Source: Actinoallomurus vinaceus | GTDB taxonomy: Bacteria; Actinomycetota; Actinomycetes; Streptosporangiales; Streptosporangiaceae | DNA: 64,000 nucleotides | Assembly: GCF_039542055.1 (NCBI RefSeq) | Contig: NZ_BAABHK010000013.1 | Coordinates: 124,001-188,000 of the forward strand | Direction: 5' to 3' | Shown: piece by piece, positions 17,444 through 26,175 of the stretch | Layout: each line of letters starts with the position of its first letter | Numbering within the stretch: position 1 is the first letter of the stretch | Program-made: the position numbers and the translations under genes | Notes under the pieces: generated by a model | Database searches by the model: none | The model's input: the letters and a program-made list of their open reading frames with translations, nothing else | What the model was told of the DNA's origin: nothing

Positions 17444-17940
17444 CGCGCTCGGCGGGCCGTACCCGGCGACGCTCCCGGGCGCCGGGCGGCGCGGGCCGGA
17501 ACCTCCACGCGGAGGCGGTCGCGACCAGCCTGCAGAGCACGTACGGCGGGTGGGTCATCATCTGGTCGGCCTGGCGGCAGGCGTTCACCGCCTTCTCCGC
17601 CATCAGTACCGACCCGATGATCATCGATGAGACGTCCGTGTCCCGGCTGCTGCACCGGATCGGCGAGGTCGAGCTGGCCGCGAGAACGCCAGGGCGGTCG
17701 GTGGCAGGCGTTGTGGACGACGCGAACGTCCGTCGTGCGACTGAGGTCATGCGGGACCGAATCGTCTGCGGCGACTGGCCGCCCGGCCGGAAGATCCTCT
17801 CCGGCGAGGAGCTCGCCCCGATACTCCAGGTCGACCGGCGGGCGGTCCACCGGGCGCTGTCGCATCTCGAACGGATCGGGTACCTGAGGACGGTTCCCGA
17901 CAGGGGCACTTACGTCCGGCCACCGTCGGACTGGCCCTAA
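17440..17940 (+). CDS. GntR-type winged-helix protein
   Basis: This 166-residue protein has an N-terminal region with GGWVIIWSAWRQAFTAFSAIS (not a known domain to me) and a C-terminal GntR winged helix (about 100-160: VMRDRIVCGDWPPGRKILSGEELAPILQVDRRAVHRALSHLE). The GTG overlaps the preceding stop by four bases. Its 3' end overlaps the MarR gene 3' end on the other strand by 4 bp. It was probably acquired with the XRE-TPR system as an auxiliary regulator. Confidence 0.8.
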   Translation: MTRSAGRTRRRSRAPGGAGRNLHAEAVATSLQSTYGGWVIIWSAWRQAFTAFSAISTDPMIIDETSVSRLLHRIGEVELAARTPGRSVAGVVDDANVRRATEVMRDRIVCGDWPPGRKILSGEELAPILQVDRRAVHRALSHLERIGYLRTVPDRGTYVRPPSDWP

Positions 17941-18428
17941 GCGGCGCCGTCGCCGGCCTCGCCGCAGTTCGGCTCGACGCTGTCGATCATCTGCTCGCTC
18001 CATGCCCGGATGGCCGCGGTCTGCTCGGGCGTGAGCGAGTCGAGGAAGTAACGGCGGATGTTGCCGGCGTGCCCGAGGATGGCGCTCTGCACGACGCGGC
18101 GGCCCTTCGCCGTCAGCCCGATCCCGGTGCGGCGGCCGGCGGCCCCGCTCTGGGTCCGCTCCACGAAGCCGCGGTTCTCCATGCGCGTCAGCTGGTGTGA
18201 GACGCGGCTCTTCTCCCAGTCGAGCGACTCGGAGAGCTCACCGACGCGCATCTCGCGGCCGGGTGCCTGCCACAGCGTCACGAGCACGCTGAACTCGGCC
18301 TTCGAGATGCCGGAGTCGCGCTGCAGACCGCGGTCGAGCTCCCGGACGAGCAGGCGCTGCGCGCGCATCCAGGTGTCCCAGAGCTCCCATTCCTCGGGTT
18401 CCAGGGTCTCCGCCATGACGGGAATCAT
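17937..18428 (-). CDS. MarR-family regulator
   Basis: This 163-residue protein has the winged helix at about 45-115 (SKAEFSVLVTLWQAPGREMRVGELSESLDWEKSRVSHQLTRMENRGFVER) with the wing motif AAGRRTGIGLTAKGR. It is divergent from an FMN reductase gene, and two perfect palindromes lie between them, so it probably represses both. The stop is TAG at 17937-17939. Confidence 0.92.
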   Translation of the reverse strand: MIPVMAETLEPEEWELWDTWMRAQRLLVRELDRGLQRDSGISKAEFSVLVTLWQAPGREMRVGELSESLDWEKSRVSHQLTRMENRGFVERTQSGAAGRRTGIGLTAKGRRVVQSAILGHAGNIRRYFLDSLTPEQTAAIRAWSEQMIDSVEPNCGEAGDGAA

Positions 18429-18442
18429 ACCGACGAGGCCGC

Positions 18443-18488
18443 AGTTGACGCGTCAACTCTGCGCTGCCTAGAGTTGACGCGTCAACTC
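18443..18488. promoter_or_regulatory. Twin MarR palindromes with embedded divergent promoters
   Basis: AGTTGACGCGTCAACT (18443-18458) and an 18-bp perfect palindrome GAGTTGACGCGTCAACTC (18471-18488), 29 bp centre to centre. TTGACG at 18445 with TAGAGT at 18469 (18-bp spacer) makes a plausible promoter for the reductase, and the mirror image serves the MarR gene, so a bound repressor would cover both -35 boxes. Confidence 0.8.
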
Positions 18489-18503
18489 CTTCGGAAGGAC
18501 ACC

Positions 18504-19085
18504 ATGGCACTCCGCATCGGCCTCATCCTCGGCAGCACACGACCCGGACGCCGGGGCGAACAGATCGCCTCCTGGGTGCTCGACACGGCGCGCGCCCACG
18601 GCGGCGCCGACTACGAGCTGATCGACCTCGCTCACCACGGCCTCGGCAACCTCGACGAGGGCGGCAATCCGAACCATCAGCAGTACGAGCACGCGCACAC
18701 CCGCGACTGGTCTGCGCTGATCGACGGCTTCGACGGCTTCGTGTTCCTCACCCCGGAGTACAACCACTCCTTCTCCGGGGCGCTCAAGAACGCGCTGGAC
18801 TACGTCTACCGGGAGTGGAACGACAAGGCCGCCGGCATCGTCAGCTACGGCGGATGGGCCGCGGGAGTCCGGGCCGCCGAGGCGCTCCGGCTCGTGCTCG
18901 CCGAGCTCCAGGTGGCCACGGTCCGCGCGCAGCCCGCGGTCCCCCTGATCCCCGCGTTCGCGACCGGCGGCTTCGTCCCGACGGAGGGCCTCGACGTCTC
19001 GGTCCGCGGCATGCTCGACCAGGTGATCGCCTGGTCCGGCGCGTTGCGCGGCGTGCGCGAGGCCAAGGCGGAAGCGGCGGCCTAG
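18504..19085 (+). CDS. NADPH-dependent FMN reductase / quinone reductase
   Basis: This 193-residue flavodoxin-fold enzyme has the FMN phosphate loop GSTRPGRRGEQIASW and the active-site loop TPEYNHSFSGALKNALDYVYREW, typical of the SsuE/azoreductase group. It likely reduces FMN, quinones or azo dyes with NADPH as an electrophile defence, in keeping with MarR control. The ATG at 18504 follows GGAAGG. It ends in a large inverted repeat. Confidence 0.9.
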   Translation: MALRIGLILGSTRPGRRGEQIASWVLDTARAHGGADYELIDLAHHGLGNLDEGGNPNHQQYEHAHTRDWSALIDGFDGFVFLTPEYNHSFSGALKNALDYVYREWNDKAAGIVSYGGWAAGVRAAEALRLVLAELQVATVRAQPAVPLIPAFATGGFVPTEGLDVSVRGMLDQVIAWSGALRGVREAKAEAAA

Positions 19086-19087
19086 GA

Positions 19088-19148
19088 GTGTCCGGTGGAT
19101 CTTGTTCGCAGCGAGCGGCGTCCAACCGGACGGAGATCCACCGGACAC
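19088..19148. terminator. Large stem-loop between convergent genes
   Basis: Arms GTGTCCGGTGGATC (19088-19101) and GATCCACCGGACAC (19135-19148) are perfect over 14 bp, with flanks (TAGG/CCTA) extending the match with a bulge. The 33-nt loop contains a GTCC..GGAC mini-stem. It sits between the reductase stop and the 19164 stop, so it is a probable two-way terminator. Confidence 0.7.
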
Positions 19149-19163
19149 ACCCCTAGCGGCCGG

Positions 19164-21119
19164 TCACAGCTCCGGGGGTGGGGCGGCGGCGTGGCCGGCG
19201 TCGGGCGGGCCCCAGGGCAGGCCGTGGCGCTCGCAGGCGCGGCGCAGCTCGGCCAGGTCCGGCGGGAACGACACCCGCCGCAGGACCCGGCCCACCGGGC
19301 TCCACACCACCAGCCTCGGCGCCTCGGACTCGTCGATGCCCACGCCGCCGAGCGCCTGCCGTGTCACGCTCCATTCCGTACGCCCGAGCCGCGTCACCGA
19401 CGAGATCCCGGACGCGGAGATGCGCAGCTGTGGCCGGTTGCGGTCGTACAGCCACGTGCCCGCGAGCCCGAGGACGAGTCCGGTCGGCGCGGCCCACGAC
19501 AGTGCGGTCCAGAACCCGCCGAGGTCGCCGCGCAGCCAGACCGATCCGAGCACCGCGACCAGCTCGCAGAGCGTCGCGGTGACGGCGTACGCCAGCACGC
19601 GGGTGCGCCGGGGCACGTCCAGCTGTACCGGTGGCAGGGTCTTCGTCTCCGGCTCCGTGAGGGCGGGGGACGGTTCGAGGGCCGACTCGATGCGGGTCAT
19701 GGAGCCGTGGAAGGCGGCGTTGACGTACGCGTCGTACTCCGCGTCGGTGATCGGCAGGCGCATCCGCCGGGCGGACTCCCTCAGGTCCGTACGGGAGATG
19801 CGGAGCATCGACAGCGGCGCCGCCAGGAACTCGTCGCCGTCGTCGTCGTACATGCGCAGCCAGGCGTGTCCGTCGACGGTCAGGAGCTCCATGCCGCCGA
19901 TGCGTTCGCGGGGCATCCGCAGGATGACGTCGCCCGCTCCGTCGGCCCAGCCGATGCCGTCCTCGTCGACGACGAGACGGCCGCCGGGCACCCGGGCGAA
20001 GATGTCCGGCAGCCCCGCGAGGCCGTACTGGGAGGGCCGCCGCACCCCCTGCTCGGGCGTGACGATCTGGTAGCCGCGCTCGCTGAGGGCGTGCGTGAGC
20101 TGGAAGACGTCCAGACCCTCGGCGGGAAGGCGCGCCAGCACCTGCAAACGGTGCCCGAACACCGTGGCGACGGTGTGCCGCCCGGTCAGCCGGCCCGTCA
20201 CCGGGTCGACGGCCGTGCCCGGGCCGACGACGACGGCGGCGACGTGGTCGGCGCGCACCCGCCACTCGGCGACCGTGGCGTGCCGGACGCGCAGCTCGGT
20301 CGGGGTGATCGCCCAGGACAGCGGCGCGCCGGTCAGCCGCCGGCGGCGCGCGCCGAGGACCGCGACCGCGCCGACGACCGCCCACAGGCCGCCCATGACC
20401 CGGTCGCCGAGCCCGAGGCCGCCGTCGAAGGCGGACCGGACGAGCATCGTGAAGGCCAGCAGCGCGAGGAGGATCCCGAGCGCCACCGAGCGCCGCCGCC
20501 CGGCCACCGCGGTGTCCAGGGTCGCCGGCGCCGTCTGCGCGGCGGGGTACGGTTCGTGGGCGACGGCCAGCAGCGTCGCCTCCTGGTCACGCAGGCGCTG
20601 CTCGGCGCGGCGGCCGAGGGCGCGCGGCGCGTCCTCCTCCGACGGCAGGTCGCCCTCGTCGAAGACCGAGCGGTCGCCGTCGATGACGTGAGTGGTGATC
20701 CCGAGCCGGCGGGCCGTCATGTAGAACGTGAGCGGGTCGAAGCCCATCTCGGTGAGGGTGCCCGCGGCGGTCGACCCGAACTTGTGGAAGATCGTCAAGA
20801 CCTCGTCGTCGGCGGTGACCGTGAACTCCTCGATCCGGTCCCGCTCGTACGCCTCCTCGACCGAGCCGTCGGGCGCCAGGCGTTCGAGGCCCGCCGCCGA
20901 CAGCCGCCAGACGCCGGTGCGGTGCGCCCGCAGGCCGAGCAGCCACGGCAGGAGGTTGCAGGCGACGACGGATCCCATCCAGACGGCGGGCTGCTCGATG
21001 GGGAGAAGGGCCACCAGCAGGGACAACAGCGCGAACGGGCCGGGCGCGACGGGGCGCGACCGCCGCACGGGGGCCCGAAGGCCGATCAGCTCGAGGTCCA
21101 CGAGAACAGATCGTGACAT
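19164..21119 (-). CDS. Large hypothetical membrane protein with PH-like halves
   Basis: This 651-residue protein starts at ATG 21117-21119. It has hydrophobic pairs near the N-terminus (FALLSLLVALLPI, MGSVVACNLLPWLLGL), around residues 210-260 and again near 530-580, alternating with soluble stretches that look like beta-rich PH/bPH2-type domains (LERLAPDGSVEEAYERDRIEEFTVTADDE, ISASGISSVTRLGRTEW). No catalytic motif is visible. The family is not recognised; it may be a membrane-associated sensor or scaffold. Confidence 0.75.
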   Translation of the reverse strand: MSRSVLVDLELIGLRAPVRRSRPVAPGPFALLSLLVALLPIEQPAVWMGSVVACNLLPWLLGLRAHRTGVWRLSAAGLERLAPDGSVEEAYERDRIEEFTVTADDEVLTIFHKFGSTAAGTLTEMGFDPLTFYMTARRLGITTHVIDGDRSVFDEGDLPSEEDAPRALGRRAEQRLRDQEATLLAVAHEPYPAAQTAPATLDTAVAGRRRSVALGILLALLAFTMLVRSAFDGGLGLGDRVMGGLWAVVGAVAVLGARRRRLTGAPLSWAITPTELRVRHATVAEWRVRADHVAAVVVGPGTAVDPVTGRLTGRHTVATVFGHRLQVLARLPAEGLDVFQLTHALSERGYQIVTPEQGVRRPSQYGLAGLPDIFARVPGGRLVVDEDGIGWADGAGDVILRMPRERIGGMELLTVDGHAWLRMYDDDGDEFLAAPLSMLRISRTDLRESARRMRLPITDAEYDAYVNAAFHGSMTRIESALEPSPALTEPETKTLPPVQLDVPRRTRVLAYAVTATLCELVAVLGSVWLRGDLGGFWTALSWAAPTGLVLGLAGTWLYDRNRPQLRISASGISSVTRLGRTEWSVTRQALGGVGIDESEAPRLVVWSPVGRVLRRVSFPPDLAELRRACERHGLPWGPPDAGHAAAPPPEL

Positions 21120-21135
21120 GTCAGCGTCCCATTCG

Positions 21136-22158
21136 TCATGACGCTCGTCTGCGAGCGAACACCACCACACCGGCCAGGGCGAGCGCCCCGACCACCACTA
21201 CGCCCAGCATCGTGTGGCCCTTGTGCATTCCGTCGCCGGTCCGGTCGCCGGGGGCCGCCCGGTGCTTCGGGGTCGGCGACGGCGACGGCAGCGCCTCCTT
21301 CGGAACCGGCTCCTGCCACAGCGGCTGCCGTACGCCCTCGGAGCTGAACAGCAGCGACCGGCCGTCGGCGGTGTACGTCACGCCTTCGCCTTGCTTCTGG
21401 TCCGGGACCTTGACCCCGGTGAGCTCCTTGCCGGGCGCGGTGTAGATCTCGGCGTCCCAGTAGCCGCGGATGACGAACGTGCGCCCGTCCGGCGCGAACG
21501 CCCCGTCCGTCGCATACAGCGGAGCGTCACCGACGCGGTGCATGACGTTGTAGCCGCTGGTACTCAGCTTCTTCGGCCCCTCGTACAGCGATCCACCGAA
21601 CTCCTTGCTCGCGATGTAGATCCGGTTCGTCCGCGGGTCGACCATGAGCGTCTCGGCGTTGTGCGATCCGTCCTCGAACTTGATCCGGTACGCCTTGGCG
21701 CGCACCGTCTGGGTACGGATCGTCTTCGGCTCGGGGATGCGGTAGACGGTGGAGTACGGCTGGTCCGTGAGGTTGTCACCGATATCGCCGACGTAGAGGT
21801 ATCCGTCCGCGCCGACCGCCATCGCCTCCCAGTCGCGGTTGTGCGCCCCGCCGAGCGTGATCGCCGCCCGGACCCGGCAGTCGTCGATCCCCAGCGCGAA
21901 CAGCCGATTACTGCCGCCCGAGTCGTTGAACGTGTAGACGATCCCGGGATGGCGCCGGCTCGCGCCCAGCCCACTGGACTCGTCGATGCGCGGGTCGTCG
22001 ATCGTGCAGAGCTCCTTCGCCCCCTCGGCGAGGGCCCGTACGGGCGCCGCCGCCCGGGCGGGAACCGCCCACACCAGCGGCCCGCCCACGGCCAGGAGAG
22101 CGGCGAGCGTACGCGCCCTGACCCGCGCCGATCGACCGGGGGACCCGCCCCGGCGCAT
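21136..22158 (-). CDS. Secreted/membrane-anchored beta-propeller-like protein
   Basis: This 340-residue protein has a signal peptide (about 10-35, ending VPARAAAP), a repeat-containing beta-propeller-like region (about 40-280: LCTIDDPRIDESSGLGASRRHPGIVYTFNDSGG, MAVGADGYLYVGDIGDN), a Pro/Ser linker and a C-terminal membrane helix followed by RRRAS. Topology is outside, with one C-terminal anchor. ATG at 22156-22158 has GAGG at 4-5 nt. It resembles SdiA/phytase-like or lactonase-type propellers without a clear active site. Confidence 0.8.
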   Translation of the reverse strand: MRRGGSPGRSARVRARTLAALLAVGGPLVWAVPARAAAPVRALAEGAKELCTIDDPRIDESSGLGASRRHPGIVYTFNDSGGSNRLFALGIDDCRVRAAITLGGAHNRDWEAMAVGADGYLYVGDIGDNLTDQPYSTVYRIPEPKTIRTQTVRAKAYRIKFEDGSHNAETLMVDPRTNRIYIASKEFGGSLYEGPKKLSTSGYNVMHRVGDAPLYATDGAFAPDGRTFVIRGYWDAEIYTAPGKELTGVKVPDQKQGEGVTYTADGRSLLFSSEGVRQPLWQEPVPKEALPSPSPTPKHRAAPGDRTGDGMHKGHTMLGVVVVGALALAGVVVFARRRAS

Positions 22159-22163
22159 CCGCC

Positions 22164-22247
22164 TCAATGGAGGAGCGTGCCGAGGACGACGGCGAAAACG
22201 AGCGCCGCCAGCACGGTCGGCAACAGCCATCGAGGAGCACGGTTCAC
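22164..22247 (-). CDS. Tiny one-TM membrane peptide (27 aa)
   Basis: GTG at 22245-22247 opens a 27-residue frame: VNRAPRWLLPTVLAALVF followed by AVVLGTLLH, which is one membrane helix after a short basic start. It ends 5 nt before the start of the propeller gene on the same strand. There is no clear Shine-Dalgarno. Its support is position, a helix-like composition and the exact operon-style spacing. Confidence 0.4.
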   Translation of the reverse strand: MNRAPRWLLPTVLAALVFAVVLGTLLH

Positions 22248-22379
22248 AAGCCGAGCCTATGCGCTCCAGCGCAAGAATCGAGCAGCCCCCGCCTCGGGTG
22301 TCGCCGCCACCGAACGGACCGTCAGCGCCCCCTCGCCCTCCGCATTCGCACCGGATCGATCTCCACCGGAAACGCGAGC

Positions 22380-22410
22380 TTGACCGGCTGTCGCTGATCT
22401 CGGGCAGTAT
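22380..22410 (+). promoter_or_regulatory. Promoter for leaderless RecD2-type helicase mRNA
   Basis: TTGACC (22380-22385) and CAGTAT (22405-22410), 19-bp spacer; the GTG start is at 22417, about 7 nt after the -10 box, and no ribosome-binding site is present. Confidence 0.5.
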
Positions 22411-22416
22411 GTCCAC

Positions 22417-24669
22417 GTGTCGGAGCCACAGACGCCTTCTCCGCCCGGGACGCGGGTCTTGGAGGCCGTGCTCGAGCGGATCACCTTCGCCAGCGAGGAG
22501 ACCGGGTACACCGTCGCGCGGGTCGCCATCTCGGGGGCGGCGGGGCGTAGCCATGGGGGTGAGACACAGCGGACCGGCGCGGAGCTGCTCACGGTCGTGG
22601 GGCCGTTGCTCGGCGCGCAGGTCGGCGAGAGTTTGCGGCTGACGGGGCGGTGGACGTCGCATCCGAAGTACGGGCGGCAGTTCGAGGCGCAGTCGTACAC
22701 GACCGTGCTGCCCGCCACCGTCCAGGGGATCCGCAAGTACCTCGGCTCCGGCCTGATCAAGGGCATCGGCCCGGTGATGGCCGACCGGATGGTCGAGCAC
22801 TTCGGCACCGACATCCTGCGCGTGATCGAGGAGGAGCCCGAGCGCCTGGTCGAGGTGTACGGGCTGGGCCCGAAGCGGTCGAACCGCATCGCCGCCGCCT
22901 GGGAGGAGCAGAAGGCCATCAAGGAGGTGATGGTCTTCCTGCAGGGGCACGGCGTGTCGACGTCGCTGGCGGTGCGGATCTACAAGCAGTACGGGGACGA
23001 GTCGATCTCGGTCGTGCGGAAGGAGCCGTACCGGCTGGCCGCCGACGTGTGGGGCATCGGGTTCAAGACCGCCGACACGATCGCCCAGGCGGTCGGCATC
23101 CCGCACGACAGCCCGGAGCGGATCAAGGCGGGCCTGCAGTACACGCTGTCGCAGGCGGCCGACGACGGGCACTGCTACCTGCCCGAGCCGAACCTGCTCA
23201 CCGAGGCGACGAAGATCCTGGAGGTGCCGCGCGAGCTCGTCGGCCCCTGCCTGGAGGAGGCGGTCGCCGCGGAGGAGATCGTCCGGGAGCGCGTGGCGGT
23301 CGCCGAGGGTGAGGTGCCGGCGGTGTACCTGGTGCCCTTCCACCGCGCCGAACGCTCGCTGGCGACCGGGCTGCTCGACCTCCTGGGCGTCGGTGAGGAC
23401 CGCCTGTCCGCCTTCCAGGGGGTCGACTGGGACAAGGCCCTCGGCTGGCTGCGGCAGCGGACCGGAATGGACCTGGCCCCCGAGCAGGAGGAGGCCGTAC
23501 GCCTGGCGCTGACCGAGAAGGTCGCCGTGCTCACCGGCGGTCCCGGCTGCGGGAAGAGCTTCACCGTACGGTCCATCGTCGAGCTGGCGCGGGCCAAGCA
23601 GGCCAAGGTCGTGCTGGTCGCGCCGACGGGACGGGCGGCGAAGCGGCTGGCCGAGCTGACCGGTCACGAGGCGGCCACCGTGCACCGGCTGCTGCAGCTG
23701 CAGCCCGGCGGCGACCCGAAGTTCGACCGCGACAATCCGCTCGACGCGGACCTCGTCGTCGTCGACGAGTCCTCCATGGTCGACGTCATCCTCGCCAACA
23801 AGCTGGTCAAGGCCGTTCCGCGCGGCGCGCACCTGCTGCTCGTCGGCGACGTCGACCAGCTGCCGTCCGTCGGCGCCGGGGAGGTGCTGCGGGACCTCCT
23901 GGCCGCCGACGCGATCCCCCGCGTACGCCTCACCAAGATCTTCCGGCAGGCCCAGCAGTCCGGGATCGTGGTCAACGCCCACCGGATCAACGCGGGACAG
24001 TCGCCGCAGACACGGGGATTCCCGGACTTCTTCCTGTTCCCGTGCGAGGAGGCCGAGCCCACCGCGGAGCTGACCGTCGAGATCGTGGCGCAGCGGGTCC
24101 CGCGTAAGTTCGGGCTCGACCCGCGCCGCGACGTCCAGGTGCTCGCGCCGATGCACCGCGGACCGGCCGGCGCGGGGAACCTCAACACTCTGCTGCAGGA
24201 GGCGCTCACGCCGCACCGCGAGGGCAAGCCCGAGCGCCGGTACGGCGGGCGGGTGTTCCGCGTCGGCGACAAGGTCACCCAGCTGCGCAACAACTACGAC
24301 AAGGGCGCCGCCGGGGTCTTCAACGGCACGGTGGGCGTGGTCACCGGCATGTCCCTGGAGGAGCAGACGCTGACCGTGCTCACGGACGAGGACGAGAGCG
24401 TCGACTACGACTTCGCCGAACTGGACGAGCTCGCCCACGCGTACGCCGTGACGATCCACCGCTCGCAGGGCAGCGAGTACCCGGCCGTCGTCATCCCGCT
24501 GACGACGAGCTCATGGATGATGCTGCAGCGCAACCTGCTGTACACCGCCGTCACCCGTGCCAAGAAGCTCGTCGTCCTGGCCGGCTCCCCCAGGGCCCTG
24601 GCCGCCGCCGTCCGCACGGCCGGCGCCGGACGCCGCCACACCGCCCTCGACCACCGCCTGCGCGGCTAG
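22417..24669 (+). CDS. RecD2-family ATP-dependent DNA helicase
   Basis: This 750-residue superfamily 1B helicase has an N-terminal OB/HhH region (GIGPVMADRMVEHFG, VYGLGPKRSNRIAAAW) and a helicase core with Walker A GGPGCGKSFT (about 372-381), Walker B VVDESSMVD, motif III GDVDQLPSVGAGEVL and C-terminal VTIHRSQGSEYPAVV plus LLYTAVTRAKKLV. The RecD2 group unwinds 5'-3' and works apart from RecBC in repair. The start is GTG at 22417. It is convergent with secY. Confidence 0.93.
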   Translation: MSEPQTPSPPGTRVLEAVLERITFASEETGYTVARVAISGAAGRSHGGETQRTGAELLTVVGPLLGAQVGESLRLTGRWTSHPKYGRQFEAQSYTTVLPATVQGIRKYLGSGLIKGIGPVMADRMVEHFGTDILRVIEEEPERLVEVYGLGPKRSNRIAAAWEEQKAIKEVMVFLQGHGVSTSLAVRIYKQYGDESISVVRKEPYRLAADVWGIGFKTADTIAQAVGIPHDSPERIKAGLQYTLSQAADDGHCYLPEPNLLTEATKILEVPRELVGPCLEEAVAAEEIVRERVAVAEGEVPAVYLVPFHRAERSLATGLLDLLGVGEDRLSAFQGVDWDKALGWLRQRTGMDLAPEQEEAVRLALTEKVAVLTGGPGCGKSFTVRSIVELARAKQAKVVLVAPTGRAAKRLAELTGHEAATVHRLLQLQPGGDPKFDRDNPLDADLVVVDESSMVDVILANKLVKAVPRGAHLLLVGDVDQLPSVGAGEVLRDLLAADAIPRVRLTKIFRQAQQSGIVVNAHRINAGQSPQTRGFPDFFLFPCEEAEPTAELTVEIVAQRVPRKFGLDPRRDVQVLAPMHRGPAGAGNLNTLLQEALTPHREGKPERRYGGRVFRVGDKVTQLRNNYDKGAAGVFNGTVGVVTGMSLEEQTLTVLTDEDESVDYDFAELDELAHAYAVTIHRSQGSEYPAVVIPLTTSSWMMLQRNLLYTAVTRAKKLVVLAGSPRALAAAVRTAGAGRRHTALDHRLRG

Positions 24670-24693
24670 GGACGGTGTGGCGGGCCGCCACGT

Positions 24694-25992
24694 TTACCGC
24701 AGGAACCCCTCGTAGTTGTGCTGCTGCAGCCGGCTCTCGATCTGTTTCACGGTGTCCAGCGCGACGCCGACGACGATCAGGAGACTCGTTCCCCCGAAGG
24801 GGAAGTCCTGCGTGGCGCCGAACAGGGACAGCGCCACCATCGGGATGAGCGAGATCAGTCCCAGGTAGAGGGCCCCGGGAGCGGTGATCCGGGTGAGCAC
24901 GTAGTCGAGGTACCCGGCGGTGGGCCGTCCCGGGCGGATGCCGGGGACGAACCCGCCGTACTTCTTCATGTTGTCGGCGATCTCGGTCGGGTTGAAGGTG
25001 ATCGCGACGTAGAAGTAGGTGAAGAACACGATCAGCCCGAACAGGGTGGCCATGTGCCAGGGGTCGTCCTGCCGGGTGAGCGGGGCCAGGGTCCGGTTGA
25101 GGACGGTGTTCCGGGGCCACATCTGGGCCGCCAGCGCCGGAACGGACAGCAGCGATGAGGCGAAGATCGCCGGGATCACGCCGGCCTGGTTGACCTTCAG
25201 CGGGATGTAGGTGGACGTGCCACCGTACGCGCGCCGGCCGACCACCCGCTTGGCGTACTGCACGGGGATGCGCCGCTGGGCCTGCTCGACGAAGACGACC
25301 CCGGCCATCACCGCCAGGCTCGTCACCGTCACCAGCGTGAAGGTGAACCCGCCCTTCCTGGTGTAGATGCTCCAGAACTCGCCCGGGAAGACGGCGACGA
25401 CCTGCGTGAAGATCAGGATGGACATGCCGTTGCCGATGCCCCGCTCCGTGATCAGCTCGCCGAGCCACATGATGACGGCGGTGCCGGCGACCATGCAGGC
25501 CACCATCGTGACGACGGTGAGGATCCCGGTGCCGATCAGGATCCGCTGCCCGCAGCCGGGGAAAAGGTTCCCGGACGCCGCCATCGCCACGACGGTCGTG
25601 CCCTGGAGGATCGCCAGCGCGACCGTGAGATAGCGGGTGTACTGAGTGATCTTGGTGGTGCCGGCCTGCCCCTCCTTCTTGAGGGCCTCCAGCCGCGGGA
25701 TCACCACCGTCAGCAGCTGCAGGATGATGCTCGCGGTGACGTACGGGTAGATGCCCAGCGCCATGACCGAGAGCTTGAGCAGCGCTCCGCCGCTGAACAG
25801 GTTGATCAGGCTGAAGACGTCGGCGTGGCCGCCGTGGGCGGCGGCCTGCGCGCACGCCCGGACGGCCGACACGTCGACGCCCGGCGCGGGCAGGTTCTGG
25901 CCGAACCGGAACACGACGACGATGCCGAGCGTGAACAGCAGTTTCCGGCGCAGTTCAGGGGTCCGGCAGGCCCGGACGAACGCGGTCAGCAT
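24694..25992 (-). CDS. secY: SecY translocase channel protein (stand-alone)
   Basis: This 432-residue, ten-TM protein has the SecY core: FGQNLPAPGVDVSA at TM1, plug region GGALLKLSVMALGIYPYVTASIILQLL, cytosolic loops with QYAKRVVGRRAYGG and TYIPLKVNQAGVIPAIFASSLL, and PGIRPGRPTAGYLDYVLTRIT. It lies outside the ribosomal-protein spc operon, beside a helicase and a hypothetical, with no adk/map genes, so it is probably a second SecY. AGGA precedes the ATG. All core parts look intact. Confidence 0.9.
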   Translation of the reverse strand: MLTAFVRACRTPELRRKLLFTLGIVVVFRFGQNLPAPGVDVSAVRACAQAAAHGGHADVFSLINLFSGGALLKLSVMALGIYPYVTASIILQLLTVVIPRLEALKKEGQAGTTKITQYTRYLTVALAILQGTTVVAMAASGNLFPGCGQRILIGTGILTVVTMVACMVAGTAVIMWLGELITERGIGNGMSILIFTQVVAVFPGEFWSIYTRKGGFTFTLVTVTSLAVMAGVVFVEQAQRRIPVQYAKRVVGRRAYGGTSTYIPLKVNQAGVIPAIFASSLLSVPALAAQMWPRNTVLNRTLAPLTRQDDPWHMATLFGLIVFFTYFYVAITFNPTEIADNMKKYGGFVPGIRPGRPTAGYLDYVLTRITAPGALYLGLISLIPMVALSLFGATQDFPFGGTSLLIVVGVALDTVKQIESRLQQHNYEGFLR

Positions 25993-26068
25993 CCGTCCTC
26001 CCGGGGAACGGCCGTGCCGTGGCCGGTGGGACGGGCGAGGGACTCCGAGGACGGGAACGCGAGTGACC

Positions 26069-26093
26069 CGGCGAGCACCGAACGTGCTCGCCG
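26069..26093 (-). terminator. 10-bp perfect hairpin upstream of secY
   Basis: Arms CGGCGAGCAC and GTGCTCGCCG around a CGAAC loop, between the stop of the 26176 gene and secY. It could terminate the former or act in the secY leader. A further GCGTTC/GAACGC pair lies at 26139-26154. Confidence 0.5.
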
Positions 26094-26175
26094 CAGGGTG
26101 ATACGAGAGATGACATGCCTCCGCACGGGAACACCGCAGCGTTCACGGGAACGCCGCGGTCAACGACTGGGAACG

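Noticed and set aside
19088..19148. Insertion sequence ends
   Set aside because: No transposase and only 33 bp between the arms; stem-loop fits better.
19095..21116. 673-codon plus-strand frame
   Set aside because: Antisense to the 19164 membrane protein; no motif.
22417..24459. Long minus-strand frame extending the propeller gene upstream
   Set aside because: Antisense to the RecD2-type helicase; true start with ribosome site is at 22158.
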